From contig CM067311.1 in assembly GCA_034231615.1 (NCBI GenBank), positions 20,960,173-21,024,172 on the forward strand: a stretch of DNA of 64,000 nt. Direction: 5' to 3'. The notes beneath the pieces are model-generated. The model was not told the DNA's origin and searched no databases. It was given only the letters and a program-made list of their open reading frames with translations. Source of the DNA: Meghimatium bilineatum. Its lineage: Eukaryota; Mollusca; Gastropoda; Stylommatophora; Philomycidae. The translations under genes and the position numbers were made by a program. Positions 16,473-28,019 of this stretch are shown piece by piece. The first letter of the stretch is position 1, and every line of letters begins with the position of its first letter.

Positions 16473-18501
16473 ACTTCTTCTTCTTCTTTCGACTTGAAAC
16501 ATGTCTATATCTGTAATTCTGTCTCCTTAATAAAACTCACTGTCTTTTGCAGTTCATACAGTGTCCCATAGAGCTTTGTTTGTTTGTTTGTGTGTTTTTC
16601 GTTCGCTCCATTACAGATACACCATCACAGATATCCGTGCGATTTCCACCGGGAGCGTGATTACGTTGTGCCACCGTTATGCGCATTGTAGGCCTAGCAC
16701 ATCCGATTTCGGCATGCCTTGACAATTCGGGTGGGCTACCTTTAGCCTGTGACACCCTCTATATCTGTCTCCAGGCACGCGTAGTGCAGACTCTTCGCCC
16801 AGACGATTTTTTGCTCTCGTTTGACTCGAACGAGGTGTTCCACTGTCTATGAACTTGCCTCGTGTAATTGGACGTGCTGTGCCTGTGCCCATTGGGTACT
16901 GAACCGTTTCTCATCCCTGAGCCTGGTTCCTTAAGGGGAAGAACTCAACAGAGGAGTTGGACCCTGGGTCTTTCGCCCTCTTATCCGAGGTGTCGTTCAC
17001 CGACATCGTGTACCCCTTGTCCAAAGTTCGAGTCTCACACCACGCGTTTGAGAGCAAGGCGTTCTCGAGCTGAGCGTCCTTGTCCCAATAGCGCCTGAGC
17101 CCATCAGGTACTGAACCCTTTCTCTCTTCAAGTGTATTTCCGGTGTAGGAAAACCTGACAGTAGAGTTGGGCCAGGGCTAAATCGTTGTCCCTTTCTTGC
17201 CTAAGCCCATCGGGTACAGAACCCTTTCTCTTCGCGAGCATATTTCCGGTTTAGGAAGGCTCGACATAAGAGTTGGGTTAGGTCTTCTTGCTTTACCAAA
17301 GGCCAATGGATGGGTCTGGGTCTCTGCCTGTAAGGAACACAGGTAACTAGAAGCTCGTCTCGAGCTGACGGAGCTTGTAGTTCCCCTTTCCTATGGACTT
17401 TTCACTTTCTATTTTCAGTTCTCGCTGCCCTCTAGCGCTGTTCTGCCCTTTCATTGTTTCATTGTACTCGGTATGAAATATATTTGTCTCTCGCCATGCA
17501 TCTACCTTTACGTGCATTTTACATTGGCCGCCCCTCCAATGTTCGGACTGGACTGACTTGCTTCACTGTATGTCGACAGTGTCGCTATATGTGGTGATGA
17601 TGGTGGTGTCGGAGATATTGTCTGTCTCTTGTGCAGTCAAATCTCTTTCCATCTGCTACCTCCACATTCTCGGACACGATTCCCAAATGATTTGGCCAGA
17701 ATCAGCTCGAGCTGCTGTATTTCTGTTTCCAGGGTGCATCGCGTGGAGGTACATTTGGGATCTTGGTTATCTGCTAACCCTGGGCCCGCCTAGAGCAATG
17801 CGTTCCCTTTGCACCCCCCCCCCATAGAGCTTTGATTCCAGTGTTGTTTCCTCTGGCCAATATGTCTGCCTCAGCGTTTCATGCACAAAACACTCTTGAA
17901 GTATATGTTTGGCACTCTGTGCTGCCTGTCCACATGGCCGTGTTGCCAATCTTAAACTTTGTACACATGTGACTGCGGAGTCAGTTGTGTCCTGTTCTGA
18001 GACGTAAAATTATAACTTGTTCTGATCTGTTCATAATGTGATAGTCATCTTGTGTTGGTGTTTGTGGCTTTCTTATTTACTTGATCATCTGTTTTTTTCT
18101 GATGGTAGGTGATTGGTATATCTGGTTGGTCTTCGGCAGCACCTTCCTTAGCCAGTTTGTCTGCTTTTTCATTTCCTGGTATTCCACAGTGAGATGGTAT
18201 CCACTGCATGGTTACCCTATACTGGTAAGACAATTCGCTAAGTAGTTTTTTCAACTCTGTTAGTTTTCCAGACTGGAGAGCTTGAAGCACTGACCTTGCA
18301 TCTGTCAGGAATACCACAGGCTGTAGGCCAGATTGGAGTTCAGCAGTTTTTTAGCTGCCACACTAATTGCCTGGATTACTTCATCATAATTATTGCAGAA
18401 TTTTCCTGTCGGTGTTCTGATTGTATCTCTAGGCTTGTGTGGATATTCTATATATACACCTGCACCTCCATTCCTCACGGCATTCTGTGCTGACCCATCT
18501 G
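16473..18501 (-). mobile_element. Family-R LINE, 5'-truncated 3' end (copy R0), split by an insertion
   Basis: 16473-16577 plus 17821-18501 together match the last ~780 bp of the family-R LINE R3 at 56256-60309, with few differences. It encodes the RNase H C-terminal half: LTDARSVLQAL, WIPSHCGIPGNEKADKLA, and the terminal Cys-rich region. The 3' end carries a (GAA)n tail at 16473-16486. Truncation falls inside the RNase H TDGS motif codons, so no catalytic reverse transcriptase remains. A 1.24-kb element sits within it. High similarity to R3 implies recent insertion. Confidence 0.88.
16578..17820 (-). mobile_element. 1.24-kb non-autonomous retroelement, copy 3 (independent insertion)
   Basis: Same element as at 8606 and 11089, but here in LINE sequence and flanked by a different 13-14-bp duplication cccatagagcttt(g) (16565-16578 and 17821-17834). 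It has the same 5' end as the other copies, plus about three extra G residues on its own strand (seven C before the duplication versus four). Two independent insertions sharing a 5' end suggest full-length copying of a defined transcript. Confidence 0.82.
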
Positions 18502-18506
18502 ATGAC

Positions 18507-18788
18507 AGATGATGACAGTGGTGAGACGTCGCAAACGTCTATGGTTTGGTCACGCACTGAGGCACGATTTCACAATTAAATTTTCTTTTAATTCAAACTA
18601 TGTTTGAGTGTGGAGAATCTTAATTCAGTCCAGCCTCTAATATTACCAATCCATACTTTCGTCTTACCACCTCTCCTTCTTCCTTGCTCAACTGTTCTGT
18701 TCAAGATATTTTTGGAAAGAGAATCGTGCCTCAATGCGGGGCCAAACCATGTATAGACGTTTGCGACGTCTCACCACTGTCATCAGTT
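18507..18788. mobile_element. LINE C-terminal fragment in inverted-repeat arrangement
   Basis: Two ~62-bp arms (18509-18570 and 18722-18786) are inverted copies; both contain gtgagacgtcgcaaacgtct. Read on +, the left arm encodes VRRRKRLWFGHALRHD. The minus strand of 18590-18760 encodes RHDSLSKNILNRTVEQ and a basic RRRGG stretch, the typical tail of an RTE-like LINE (compare 28020-28350). The arrangement fits a 5' inversion or a fold-back rearrangement of a LINE end. It lies 100 bp upstream of the XPO4 start codon. Confidence 0.7.
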
Positions 18789-18887
18789 GTTCTTGTTGAC
18801 ATGCAAGAGCAAAATCATATTTGATATGTACTGGATAAAATTCTGGCTATCACAAACAATTTCTTTTTGTGATCACTGAGAGACAAA

Positions 18888-18947
18888 ATGGCTGAACACA
18901 CACTGAATGTAATGCTAGAGCTGGAACAAGCCTCGCAAATATTCATG
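18888..18947 (+). CDS. XPO4: Exportin-4, coding exon 1
   Basis: The 20-codon segment MAEHTLNVMLELEQASQIFM aligns with the exportin-4 N-terminus (a leucine-rich start, then LE.A..IFM or VLM before the APP segment). The ATG has an A at -3 and G at +4. The exon ends in phase 0 before gtcggg, a weak but GT-type donor. Exon 2 then begins APPDVV, which continues the family sequence. Exportin-4 is a karyopherin-beta that carries eIF5A and SMAD3 out of the nucleus with RanGTP and can import SOX factors. The short exon is recognisable mainly because of its continuity with exon 2, so confidence is lower. Confidence 0.7.
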
Positions 18948-19179
18948 GTCGGGCTATATATTTTATGCTGTATTAAGTATTAATTCACATTAGCATCGCA
19001 ATATATAAACATTCCAATTTTGTTTTGAATATATACCATGTGTCGCTTTTATACAATGCAGAACTTGTCTTGTTAAATTCTTGTCATTGTCAATCTTGAC
19101 CATCAATCCCAATTTTTCATCATTCCATCAAAAACTTCAAAAAGACAGTAGACACTTAAAAAGTTAAAGTAGTACTACT

Positions 19180-19390
19180 ACTACATTAGGCATTAGCACA
19201 ACATTTTCAAAATGGGTTTACAGCATTATAAATACCAAAGTTAGATTAAGATAGCCCTTGAAAATTGCAATTCAATGATACCTCAATCAAGTATGTACTT
19301 CAATTCTGAAACAAGTTATGAATTTTTTTGAATTAATTTTGCATCAAAAAAATGTACATGGAACATATAAGGAAATATAAGCTGATTAGT
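19180..19390 (+). repeat. Dispersed AT-rich repeat, copy 1
   Basis: Shares long stretches with 20886-21090, for example gatagcccttgaaaattgca and ggaacatataaggaaatat at matching spacing. No coding signal. Probably an old non-coding mobile element. Confidence 0.7.
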
Positions 19391-19473
19391 GCACAAAGTT
19401 GTGACCAAGAATTGTAGTTTAGCCAATAATTCATGACATATCAGAGGTTACTAATGATAAAAAATAGAACATA

Positions 19474-19768
19474 CTATACATTTTTGTGTTCTGGAAGAAA
19501 AGATGAATCTGGGGAGTACATTATGCTAATTTTCAAATTCAATCAAAGCTAATTAATATTCCAAATGGCGGTTAATTTACATAATTAAAATTGAATTAAA
19601 TAACCTAATTATTAAACATTTCTATTATTTATGATAAAATATGTTGCAAACTATACATTTCTGTGTTCGGGAAGACAAGACGAATCTGTGGATCACATTG
19701 ACATAATTTTCATATGCAGCCAAAGATTAATATTCAAAATGGCAGCTAATTTGCATAATTAAAATAAT
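19474..19768 (+). repeat. Tandem pair of ~117-bp AT-rich units about 178 bp apart
   Basis: Units at about 19474-19590 and 19652-19768 share actatacattt, gtgttc.ggaaga, aatatt..aaatggc and cataattaaaat. A third related unit is at about 21105-21205, just after the second copy of the 19180 repeat. The two repeats therefore travel together as one larger element. Confidence 0.65.
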
Positions 19769-20885
19769 TATTCAATATATTTGTGAATTATGATAAAATA
19801 TCCTACAGGGTTTTTGTGCTACAAATGTGATAAAACTTTCATGGATTATTCATGTACATAGTGATGTGATTTGACAATTTGTGTTTAGTTTTGTGAACTG
19901 CTTGTTTAGGGAAATGTTCCTAGAATGGTAAGAATAAAGTAGACATTTTTTATATTTTTCTTTCTCATGTCATACGTGTCTTCCCCCATCTAAATCCCAT
20001 TGTATATATAATTTGTATTATTATGCATAGATCATGTTCTAGCAAAGCTGCTACTTGCAGGCAATGCAATACCAATAGTCCAAAGAGTGCACATTGCAGC
20101 ACATCAGTAGTGTAGTCAGAAACCAAGTCGGACAGTTGTCATGACAACACACAACCTTTTGTAAGGCTTGTAAGCAGGCAAACAAACAAACTCCCATTCA
20201 TATGCTTTGGCTTAGTTTTTTAAAGAAATTAACAATTTTGTAAATACATAAACACACAGAGCATTTAATATTTTAAATAGATGGCAATTGTATTTCTTGT
20301 TAACCAATATGTCTGAAAAAAAAACAAGATGGTGGACATGCAGCATGGACTTGGTGAACCTTTTTAAAACATTGGATGAGACATTCATACTTGGTATACA
20401 ACTGTATAAATGGCTAATATAACATTTAGACAGTGAGTAAAGTTGTATGCAATAGTAGATTAAAAATGGATAATGAAAATACACAATAAGTGACAATATC
20501 TAGTGTTAAAATACAAGTTACTCAAACAATAGCCGCTGTTTTTGTCAGATAGATGCCCAACTGTGTACAGAAAAGACTTGATGTCACAAAAGTGTCCACT
20601 TCTATATGCCAAATAGTATCAGGCACACTGGAAATCTAATTAAAATGTGGTCACTGCCTACTTGCATGGTCAGGAAATAGACTAGTGGCCATTTTCTTCA
20701 AGGGACATAATTTGATAAATTTTTTTGGACACCAAACAGCTCCTTTGTGCTAATGCCTAACTACATCTACGCTAAGAAGTTTTGGTAAAACTACGGAATA
20801 ACACTTCCATGTGCTATAAATAGCACACATTGTTTACATTTTTAAGGAACTGACTGTCATGGATTTCTCACTGCTCATGCCCAGT

Positions 20886-21205
20886 CAGTAGGCATTAGGA
20901 CAAAATTTTCAAAATGGGTGTACAGTACAGCATTTTAAATACCACAGTTAGATAGCCCTTGAAAATTGCAATCCAACGATACCTCAACCAAGTCTCTACG
21001 TCAATTCTGAAAAAAAGTTACAAATTTTTGCCGAATTAATTTTCGCTGCATGATAAGTACATGGAACATATAAGGAAATATGAAATGACAGTTGTCAAAA
21101 AGTTAAGACACATCTGTTGATTACATTGTGGTAATGTTCCGATGCAACCAGAGCCAATTAATTTTTAATAATGGCGTCTAATTAGCATAATTAAAATCTC
21201 TTCTA
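20886..21205 (+). repeat. Dispersed AT-rich repeat, copy 2
   Basis: Second copy of the block at 19180-19390, followed by one copy of the unit at 19474. Same order and orientation as the first occurrence. Confidence 0.65.
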
Positions 21206-21609
21206 TGCTCCCCTTTATGGCAACATGCATGTGGCTGGCAATCTGTCATCTCAGCCCTCTTTGTATCTGAAATATAATATTTGATTATTATTATTATTGG
21301 CATTTGGTATCACGTGCATAAACAATTCTATGTCAAAGGTATGGGTGAAATACCAGGTAGGTATGTGCACCAAATTTTCAAAATGGTTTGACACATTATG
21401 AATATGCTTTTTCCTATTTTAGTGATACTTAATTAGCTCTATATAATTGAATACTTTATTACATTGTTCTGTTGATAGGCTTATGTAGAAAATTGAGCAG
21501 GTTTGATAATAAACAAGAGACAAAGATATCGAAAAGAGTGAGAACGTGTGGAATATGCTGAAGTTGACGTCTGCATTGATGATTTGATTTATTAGGTCTA
21601 TTGAAAGGA

Positions 21610-21776
21610 GAAACGCGCCGAAGACGGATGTGATGGGCCATTGGCGCAAATAAAACGGCGACACAACGCATTTCCATTCTCTGGACTACATCCTGCTGGA
21701 AATCTAATAGGACAATTGTCCTGCTACAAGAGAGATCTGGCGGGAGTTTGAGAATGAATGCTGAAGAAGAAAGGAG
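21610..21776 (+). mobile_element. SINE-like element, short form
   Basis: Begins near gaagacggatgtgatgggcc and contains ttctctggactacatcctgc. It ends in gagtttgagaatgaatgc followed by a gaagaagaaag tail. Same form at 28245-28387 (-) and 34775-34920 (+). Confidence 0.75.
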
Positions 21777-22984
21777 AAAACATCTCTCACATAAAAGTGA
21801 ATTTTACGAAATATTCATGAGAGAATTATAAGCAATTGGACTTCATAAACAATATAAATAATATATATTTAATGTGAAATGTGTTTCTTGTATAATTATC
21901 CATATGAAACAGGCCAATGTGACTTAGAAAACACTTAAGCCGTCATGGCGACGGACGCAGGATAGTACGCGCACCCGACATGGTCTTGTACTATTTTGAA
22001 TGATTTTACATAAAAATCTTAGATTTTTTACTAGTATCATTTAAAAATGAATTAAAGAAATTAAAAGAGGCAAGAATTGTAGTTCAACATCAATTTCTTT
22101 TAATATGAGACATTTCAGAATTATCGACGCGGCAGGAAAGAATAGTGCTAAACATTTTAAACAAGATTGCCGCTGAGGAACGCGTGACCAATCTGCAGTG
22201 CGTTTGTTTAAAATTCGATATTAATTACGGGCAAATTCCAAAAATAGTGAAATTTCGTATATAAAGAGATAAATGGTTGCTAAATTTGTTGGACATGGTT
22301 ACAACTTGGTATGACATACTAACTAAAAAGATACACGTGTGCAAAGATGAAAAACACTTACCTAGACTTGTTTTATTGTTTGCTGTAAATTTCACACAAT
22401 GTATTTCCAACTTAAACCTTCGTAATCTGATGCACAAATGAATGAAAAAAATTAAACAGTTGTCTTTTTTAAGAAATAAGGTTGCGTCGATTTGCCTGAA
22501 GACAATTGCTGTTGTCAGTGTTTCGCGTGATGCAAAAATCGATCATGGACGCTACCACAACAAGGGAAGTAATTTAAGCCACATTCACTTTCACGTCCCC
22601 TTACAATTTCCTAATGCCTACAGTCAACTATCTCAGCCAAATAGCAATGAACTTTACAATTATAACTAATTTATTAATTAATTTATAACAAATTCTAACC
22701 ATAACTCCCATCCCTAATCTAAATACTAATGCTAATTTTTCTTTTAGGTGTACACTGCGCTATAAGTAGGGTATGGTATATTTTTCTTATCTAAGGTCAC
22801 CGCGCTAAAAATAGCACACTGTTGACATTTTTAAACAAGCGACGTCATGGAGTTCCGCTATAAAACCCAGGAACCAATAACATGCCGCGAGCGGTGACGT
22901 ATCACCCCCGCCGATTTTACGCGGCAGACATTTTTTTTAGCGTTGAACGACTTGACTAGCTTTACTAGTGGAAATCCGTGGAAA

Positions 22985-23345
22985 TCGCCTAATTAAAAAT
23001 TTTTATCTGTGGCTTTTGTGGCTTTCCAACTTTCGCACCCATATGATAGAATAGGGATGATGTTGGAGTTAAACAACTTGAGTTTTGTGGTGTTTCTTAG
23101 TGTGTTTGACGTCCATATGTTGCGTAGTTTATTGAAAGCACCCGCTGCAAGGGCAATACGGTGTAAAATTTCTTTTGATGAGTCTCCATCCAATGCTAGA
23201 TTGGTGCCTAAATATGTAAAATTGTTGACTTTTAATAATGGAACATTTTGAATTTCTATGTTGTCGTTGGATCTCGTAAAATCTAGTATATGAGTTTTTG
23301 ATGTGTTGATTTTCAACCCTATCTGATTTGAGTAGTGTTGGAGAT
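22985..23345 (-). pseudogene. RTE-like LINE reverse-transcriptase C-terminal remnant
   Basis: The minus-strand frame at 22993-23316 reads KINTSKTHIL, then NNFTYLGTNLALDGD, then IPILSYGCESWK. These are the conserved thumb-region landmarks downstream of the palm in RTE-like LINEs. Catalytic residues are absent. The frame stops soon after the GCESWK motif. Confidence 0.82.
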
Positions 23346-24154
23346 TAGAATGTCACTGCAAACTATGAATTATGTCCAACACTTCTGCTAACATTATGAT
23401 GATTACTACCTATTTATCTACATCGCACAGACACATATAATAGTTACATATAAATGTCCAGAACACATTTATTCCCACTAGTATGTAAATTTTGCTTTTC
23501 AACTCAGTTTTGGTGATGTTTTCTTTCCACTGTTCTAGTCCACTAAATGACCACGCACGCCTAAAAGTTAAACCCGCCAGCAATTGTGCATACTCCACAA
23601 GGCAAGGCAGGATGAAACACTTGATGCAAATTCTCTTTGAAGCAGACATCCCCCCACCTGCCTTGTGTTTTTCTTAAAACATAACATGGGGAGGGGGGAC
23701 AAGCCCCACAACCCCCAATTTTTCTTTCTTTTTAAAAAAAACCAACACACATCTAAAAAACTCCACCATGTTGTCAGTCTGCCATTGACGTTCGTTCGTA
23801 TCACATGACTGGTATTACATGACACTTTATATCTGGGAAAGGATAGGGAATACCTCCAAACTAGACCAAAGCTCAAAGTGTACACGTGAACGATGAATAC
23901 GCTAAATTAATATTCCGTTTCAATTAACATACTTTAATTTTGATTACAAATTCTATAAATCACCAGAAGTTTTATTTATTACTTTTTACTGCTAGCAAGA
24001 AACAGCTACTTAATGACATGATACTAAACTATGAACTACTACTACAGCACTGTTACATAATTGTCATATTCACATAATTTAACCTTTAGTACCTTTACTT
24101 AAAATTACAAAATCAGTTCTTTCCTAGTAAATGCACCAACACTTCACAACTAAT

Positions 24155-24341
24155 TTATTTCCCTTGTCTATGTTTGTAAATTTCATATTCATCATTTAAT
24201 AATAATTATAAAAAAGGGTTTTGATTAGGGTTAGGATAGTTATGTAAAAAACAACAATCCTAACCCAAACCCTAAAATAAATTAATGTTTAAATTATTAA
24301 CTGATGAACATGAAATTTAAAAACATAAACAAGGGAAATAA
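24155..24341. mobile_element. MITE with ~45-bp terminal inverted repeats, copy 1
   Basis: 187 bp. Left end ttatttcccttgtctatgtt and right end its near-perfect inverse (aacataaacaagggaaataa). The centre contains gattagggttagg and, about 30 bp later, cctaacccaaaccctaa, so both strands carry telomere-like hexamer phrases. Copy 2 at 34098-34279. Confidence 0.8.
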
Positions 24342-24419
24342 CCCATATAAATAACCCAAATATCGGAGGATGTCCGAAAAAATGGGAGTGCCGCAGTAAC
24401 CAGACAAATAGAGGTAAAT

Positions 24420-24610
24420 AACCCAACTGTTGGCATCTACTAGGACAGTACCCAAAATCTTTCCCGTTCCACTGGGTTCTTTTTTGAATATTTTCATAAT
24501 TTTTGGTGGGTGTTTTGAAAATGCCATAACTTTTTTGTTATTAGAGATTTTAATTGCATGTTGCAAATAAGTGTAGATTTTGTATTTTTGTGTCATACGA
24601 GAGAAATGAA
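24420..24610 (-). repeat. Degenerate fragment related to the TTAA-A element end
   Basis: ttcttttttgaatattttcat...ttttttgttattagaga...tgtgtcatacgagagaa resembles the inverse of the right part of the TTAA-A elements at 39460-39650 and 45760-45950. Only weak, scattered similarity. Further sequence near 1175-1230 shares the phrase gtgccgcagtaac with 24390. Confidence 0.4.
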
Positions 24611-25089
24611 TAAATAAAACATGTACAAATTTACCTTGTCCAAAAATGGTTATAGGATCGTAGACCTAATGTAGATAAATATCCGTCAAAACATTGTTCT
24701 ATGTGTTGTTCAATGTCATATCATGACACAATCTACTTGTAACTATATCTACTTGGTAATAACATTGTTTCCTATAATTCTTTTCTTTCACAATCCATAA
24801 TGATTTTACATCAATTATACATATTGACGACCATTGTAACCCGTCGATGGATTCTGAACTGGACGTTTCTCGATTTTGACAACCGTCATCCGTGAGCACA
24901 GTTTGGACTAGGCGGAAGTGTGGTTTTCCTACCAGAGGTCACACGCAGTGCTGGTCACATGACATTTACCTTATGATTAAAAATTTGTTTAATAAAGAGA
25001 CACCATAGCGCAATTTTGCGCGAATAGATGTCAACAAAACCACTAACTATTGTGCATTTATGGGCAAATAGCCTTAAGGTTGAAATGTA

Positions 25090-25215
25090 ATAGCTGGGCA
25101 TCCATGCCAACAGTCATAAACCCTGGACTTCCACAGGGCTCTCCATTATTACCAATATTGTTTGTGTAAACTGTACAAATTCAAATAACAGATGGACTGA
25201 TCACTGAGGGACACT
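25090..25215 (+). pseudogene. I-like LINE reverse-transcriptase remnant (GLPQGSP motif)
   Basis: The + strand encodes PTVINPGLPQGSPLLPILF, then a stop, then VQIQITDGL. This matches PTVISPGLPQGSPLSPVLF...NQIT of the I-like LINE at 40767-44542. It is a short, old fragment of the same family, in XPO4 intron 1. Confidence 0.75.
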
Positions 25216-25654
25216 CATATAGGTTGTTATTCATCCATCAAAGTGATGATAATCATTCATTTGTTACATTCATCCACTTTTGAAATTCGGTTAGAGTTAT
25301 GTCCTTGAACATGAGTTCATCTGTTCAGCCATTGCTAGTAAGCCATTGCGAGGCACTGTGGTTTTCAGCTTTGGCAGTTACTATCCAGCTTTGGCTGGAC
25401 TATTTTCTATTTTGCATATTTTGGTCTGGTGTCTCTGTCTTTCATCTTAATTTTGAGTCTGTTTCCCTAGCCCTTACCCATCTAAGGATTGTCCACAGGG
25501 CAGTGAAGATTTAATTTTGGAGTTTTCTTTGCGGCACAAGTGCAAAGGGTCCAGAGTAGGAGAGTTTTCAGATTTTTCATTCTTTTCTGTTTCTTGTAAA
25601 TTGCTCACAATGTTCTTTCTTTTTCGGCTAAATTATAAACAGTATGTGACAAAC

Positions 25655-26205
25655 TGATTGGCAATGGCATATTGTAAAATAACACGTGTGAAAAACACAT
25701 GGAAAAACAACAATATAGAAATGAAACTACTAATGCTAAGAACTTTTATTTTTCTGGTTACAACATTGAGCTGTGAAAAATGGGCCCTAAGTAAAACAGC
25801 TGCAAAGAAGATAAATGCATTTAAGATGAAATGCTACAGAAATATACTTAGTATATCATATAAGAAAAAAAAAGAGAAAATCAGATATTATAAACTCATT
25901 GAAGATGCCAGAGTCTTGACTACTAAACACAGTAGCAAAAAGAAAACTACATTTGTTTGGTCATATAAAGAGACAAAACTGTTTAGAAGGACACAATAGA
26001 GTGCTGAGAACCTGAGTGGAGGACAAACGGAGACCATAAAGACGATGGACTGATGACATTAAAGATAACATGAATACGTCATTGGAAAATGCAAGCCACA
26101 TGGCCCAAGACAGAGAGGGGTTCAAGGAGTTCATTGGGAAGACAACGTTCTGGAGAGAATATGATGTGACAAACTTATATTCCTTCATGGATCATCATAC
26201 TATAA
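25655..26205 (+). pseudogene. RTE-like LINE C-terminal remnant
   Basis: The frame from 25658 gives a degenerate LINE tail (INAFKMKCYRNILSISYKKK, then frameshifts). After a shift it reads HLFGHIKRQN and RRWTDDIKDNM. Several frameshifts, no catalytic part. Its tail meets the tail of the next fragment at the cattcattcattcattt run near 26205-26225. Confidence 0.78.
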
Positions 26206-26895
26206 TTCATTCATTCATTCATTTTCCTTTTGCGCTGAAGTTAGGGCAGAGGTCAGATCTCTCCTATTCTGTGCAGTTCTTGAATAGTATGAATATTGGT
26301 TGTTTTACTTTCTCTAAGTGTTGTTCTTCTGAGTGTTTCTTTTGGTTTACCCCTTGCTCTTTTGCCTGTAGGTATCCATTCAAGAGATTGGTGGTGTTTT
26401 CTGTTGGTGTCTGCGCGTAGAACATGCCCGATGTAGGACCAACAGTGTTTTCTGATAACATCTGTGATGAAATTTTGATGTGTCTCTTCTCTGATTTTAT
26501 CATTCGATTTGAATTCACTCCAATGGGTGTTAGTTATCCTACGAAGACATTTGTTCTCGAAACTCAGTAATTTCTTTTCTGAAGATAAAGAGCTTTTTCA
26601 GCTCTTATGCAGGAATTAAATAAGCGCATTTTCGTGCATGTGCTGATTGACTTTGATTTCCAGATATTAGACAGTCTGTTAAATGCACTTAATGCTAGGG
26701 CAATGCGAGTTGTAATTTCTGGCATGACATCACCATCGAGTGTTAATTTGCTTCCTAGATAGGAGAATTTTGGTACTTTTTCAAGTTGTTGTCCATTTAA
26801 AGTAATTTCGTTGGGTGAATTGATGAAGTCCATAATTTTTGTTTTTGATGAATTGATTTGGAGACCTATTTGTCCTGCAATGAGTTTTAATCTAT
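26206..26895 (-). pseudogene. RTE-like LINE C-terminal remnant, opposite orientation
   Basis: The minus strand reads FSYLGSKLTLDGDVMPEI and AFNRLSNIWKSKS (26564-26833). After a frameshift it gives FENKCLRRITNTHW, then SYIGHVLRADT and basic GKRARGKPKE. The 3' end is an ATGA-type tail at 26205-26225. It is arranged tail to tail with the preceding fragment. Confidence 0.8.
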
Positions 26896-27477
26896 CAGTT
26901 TTTGTTTGATAATATAATTATTTAGCATATAATTTGACTAATGTACATAGATGTTAATGGTAGTTGGTGTTTCATGCAGCCATTTGTAATCCGTTTGTAT
27001 ATATAATTTTAAGTGCCTTGTCGGTGCAATGTTTTCATGATTTCTTTTCATTGTAGTGTCAGTACTTAAATATTTCCCTGTCATTTGAGTGTACATATGC
27101 TGTGCCATAGAGTACATCACAGCCGAAATTTTGCACTTCTTTTCCCATCACTTACAATTTTTTAAAAGTTCTGGCTCTTATTTTTTATATGATTACATAG
27201 CCAACCTTATATAGAGACTCTTATGAATTGCATGGCAGGTCACTGTTACTGTACTTTGGTTTTTTTTTTACTTTCTGGTAACATTGGTGCAGCAACTTGT
27301 TCAACATAGAAATTTCTAAACTTATGATGTATCTTTGTATAGGAATTATGTGAAAAGAACTATCTAGAGATAAGAAGAGTTGTGAACATCCATGATTACC
27401 TATATCAGGCACCATGGCACTTGATGACAGTGTTTGTTAAATGTTTATTTTTTAACAATTGTTTTGCCATGTGTTGC

Positions 27478-27745
27478 CAGGGTCCACAAGGGGAGCAAAG
27501 AATACCAAAACTACTTACCTTCCATGCATGTCATAAGAGGCTACTAAGGAGGTTATCGGGTAGAGTTGGCTTTCCCATCTCATATAGGGTCAAAGTGATC
27601 CAAAACCATACTGGAGTCAGATATATCAGACCAAAAGGTGCAGATATCACAACAATGCTGTAAACCATGACACAACACATTCTGTTCTCCGGACTATATA
27701 TTGCTAATGTGCAGGAGTTTGAGAACGAACGCAGAAGATGAAGAA
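27478..27745 (+). mobile_element. SINE-like element, long form
   Basis: Near-complete copy of a dispersed element. The head is gtccacaaggggagcaaag, the middle ccatgcatgtcataagagg and gggtcaaagtgatcc. The 3' part is gttctccggactatat...gagtttgagaacgaacgc followed by a gaagatgaag tail. Long-form copies or pieces recur at 27818, 28787, 29475, 36565, 50215 and 51430. Confidence 0.8.
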
Positions 27746-27817
27746 TGCTTGTTTGTGTTTAAAAGTCTACAGATTTTAATATCCCAAACTTGATAGGTAG
27801 GAATCTGTATGTCACCA

Positions 27818-28003
27818 GTTAAGGGTTCCAGCAGCACTTGTAGGGCCTGGCCCATAAAGGAAGCAATAATAGCAACACTGTTACCTGACATGAATGTTGT
27901 AATAGATGACTGAAGTTGGGGGGGGGGGGGGTTGAAGTTGGCTGTCACTTCCGATAGAGTATCAAGTGATCCAGAAACCATGAAGTCAGATCAATCAAAT
28001 AAA
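27818..28003 (+). mobile_element. SINE-like element, 5' part
   Basis: Matches the head and middle of the long SINE (gcccataaaggaagcaa...tagcaacactgttacc...gtgatccagaaaccatgaag). It contains a G12 run at about 27917-27930. Truncated at its 3' side by the LINE fragment that follows. Confidence 0.7.
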
Positions 28004-28019
28004 AAAAACCCATAACCCT

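Noticed and set aside
14839-16500. Long Leu/Phe/Cys-rich minus-strand frames
   Set aside because: They only reflect the A/C-only composition and overlap each other in several frames.
8883-17098. Frames of 60-90 codons repeated in the 1.24-kb element on both strands
   Set aside because: Overlapping and on both strands, with frameshifts between copies and no recognisable domain. I treat the element as non-coding.
22440-22670. 75-codon + frame as host exon
   Set aside because: No splice context or recognisable protein family; surrounding AT-rich sequence looks non-coding.
27917-27930. G-run as a quadruplex or regulatory site
   Set aside because: A single G tract inside a SINE copy; likely simple-sequence slippage. 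The same holds for the run near 30246.
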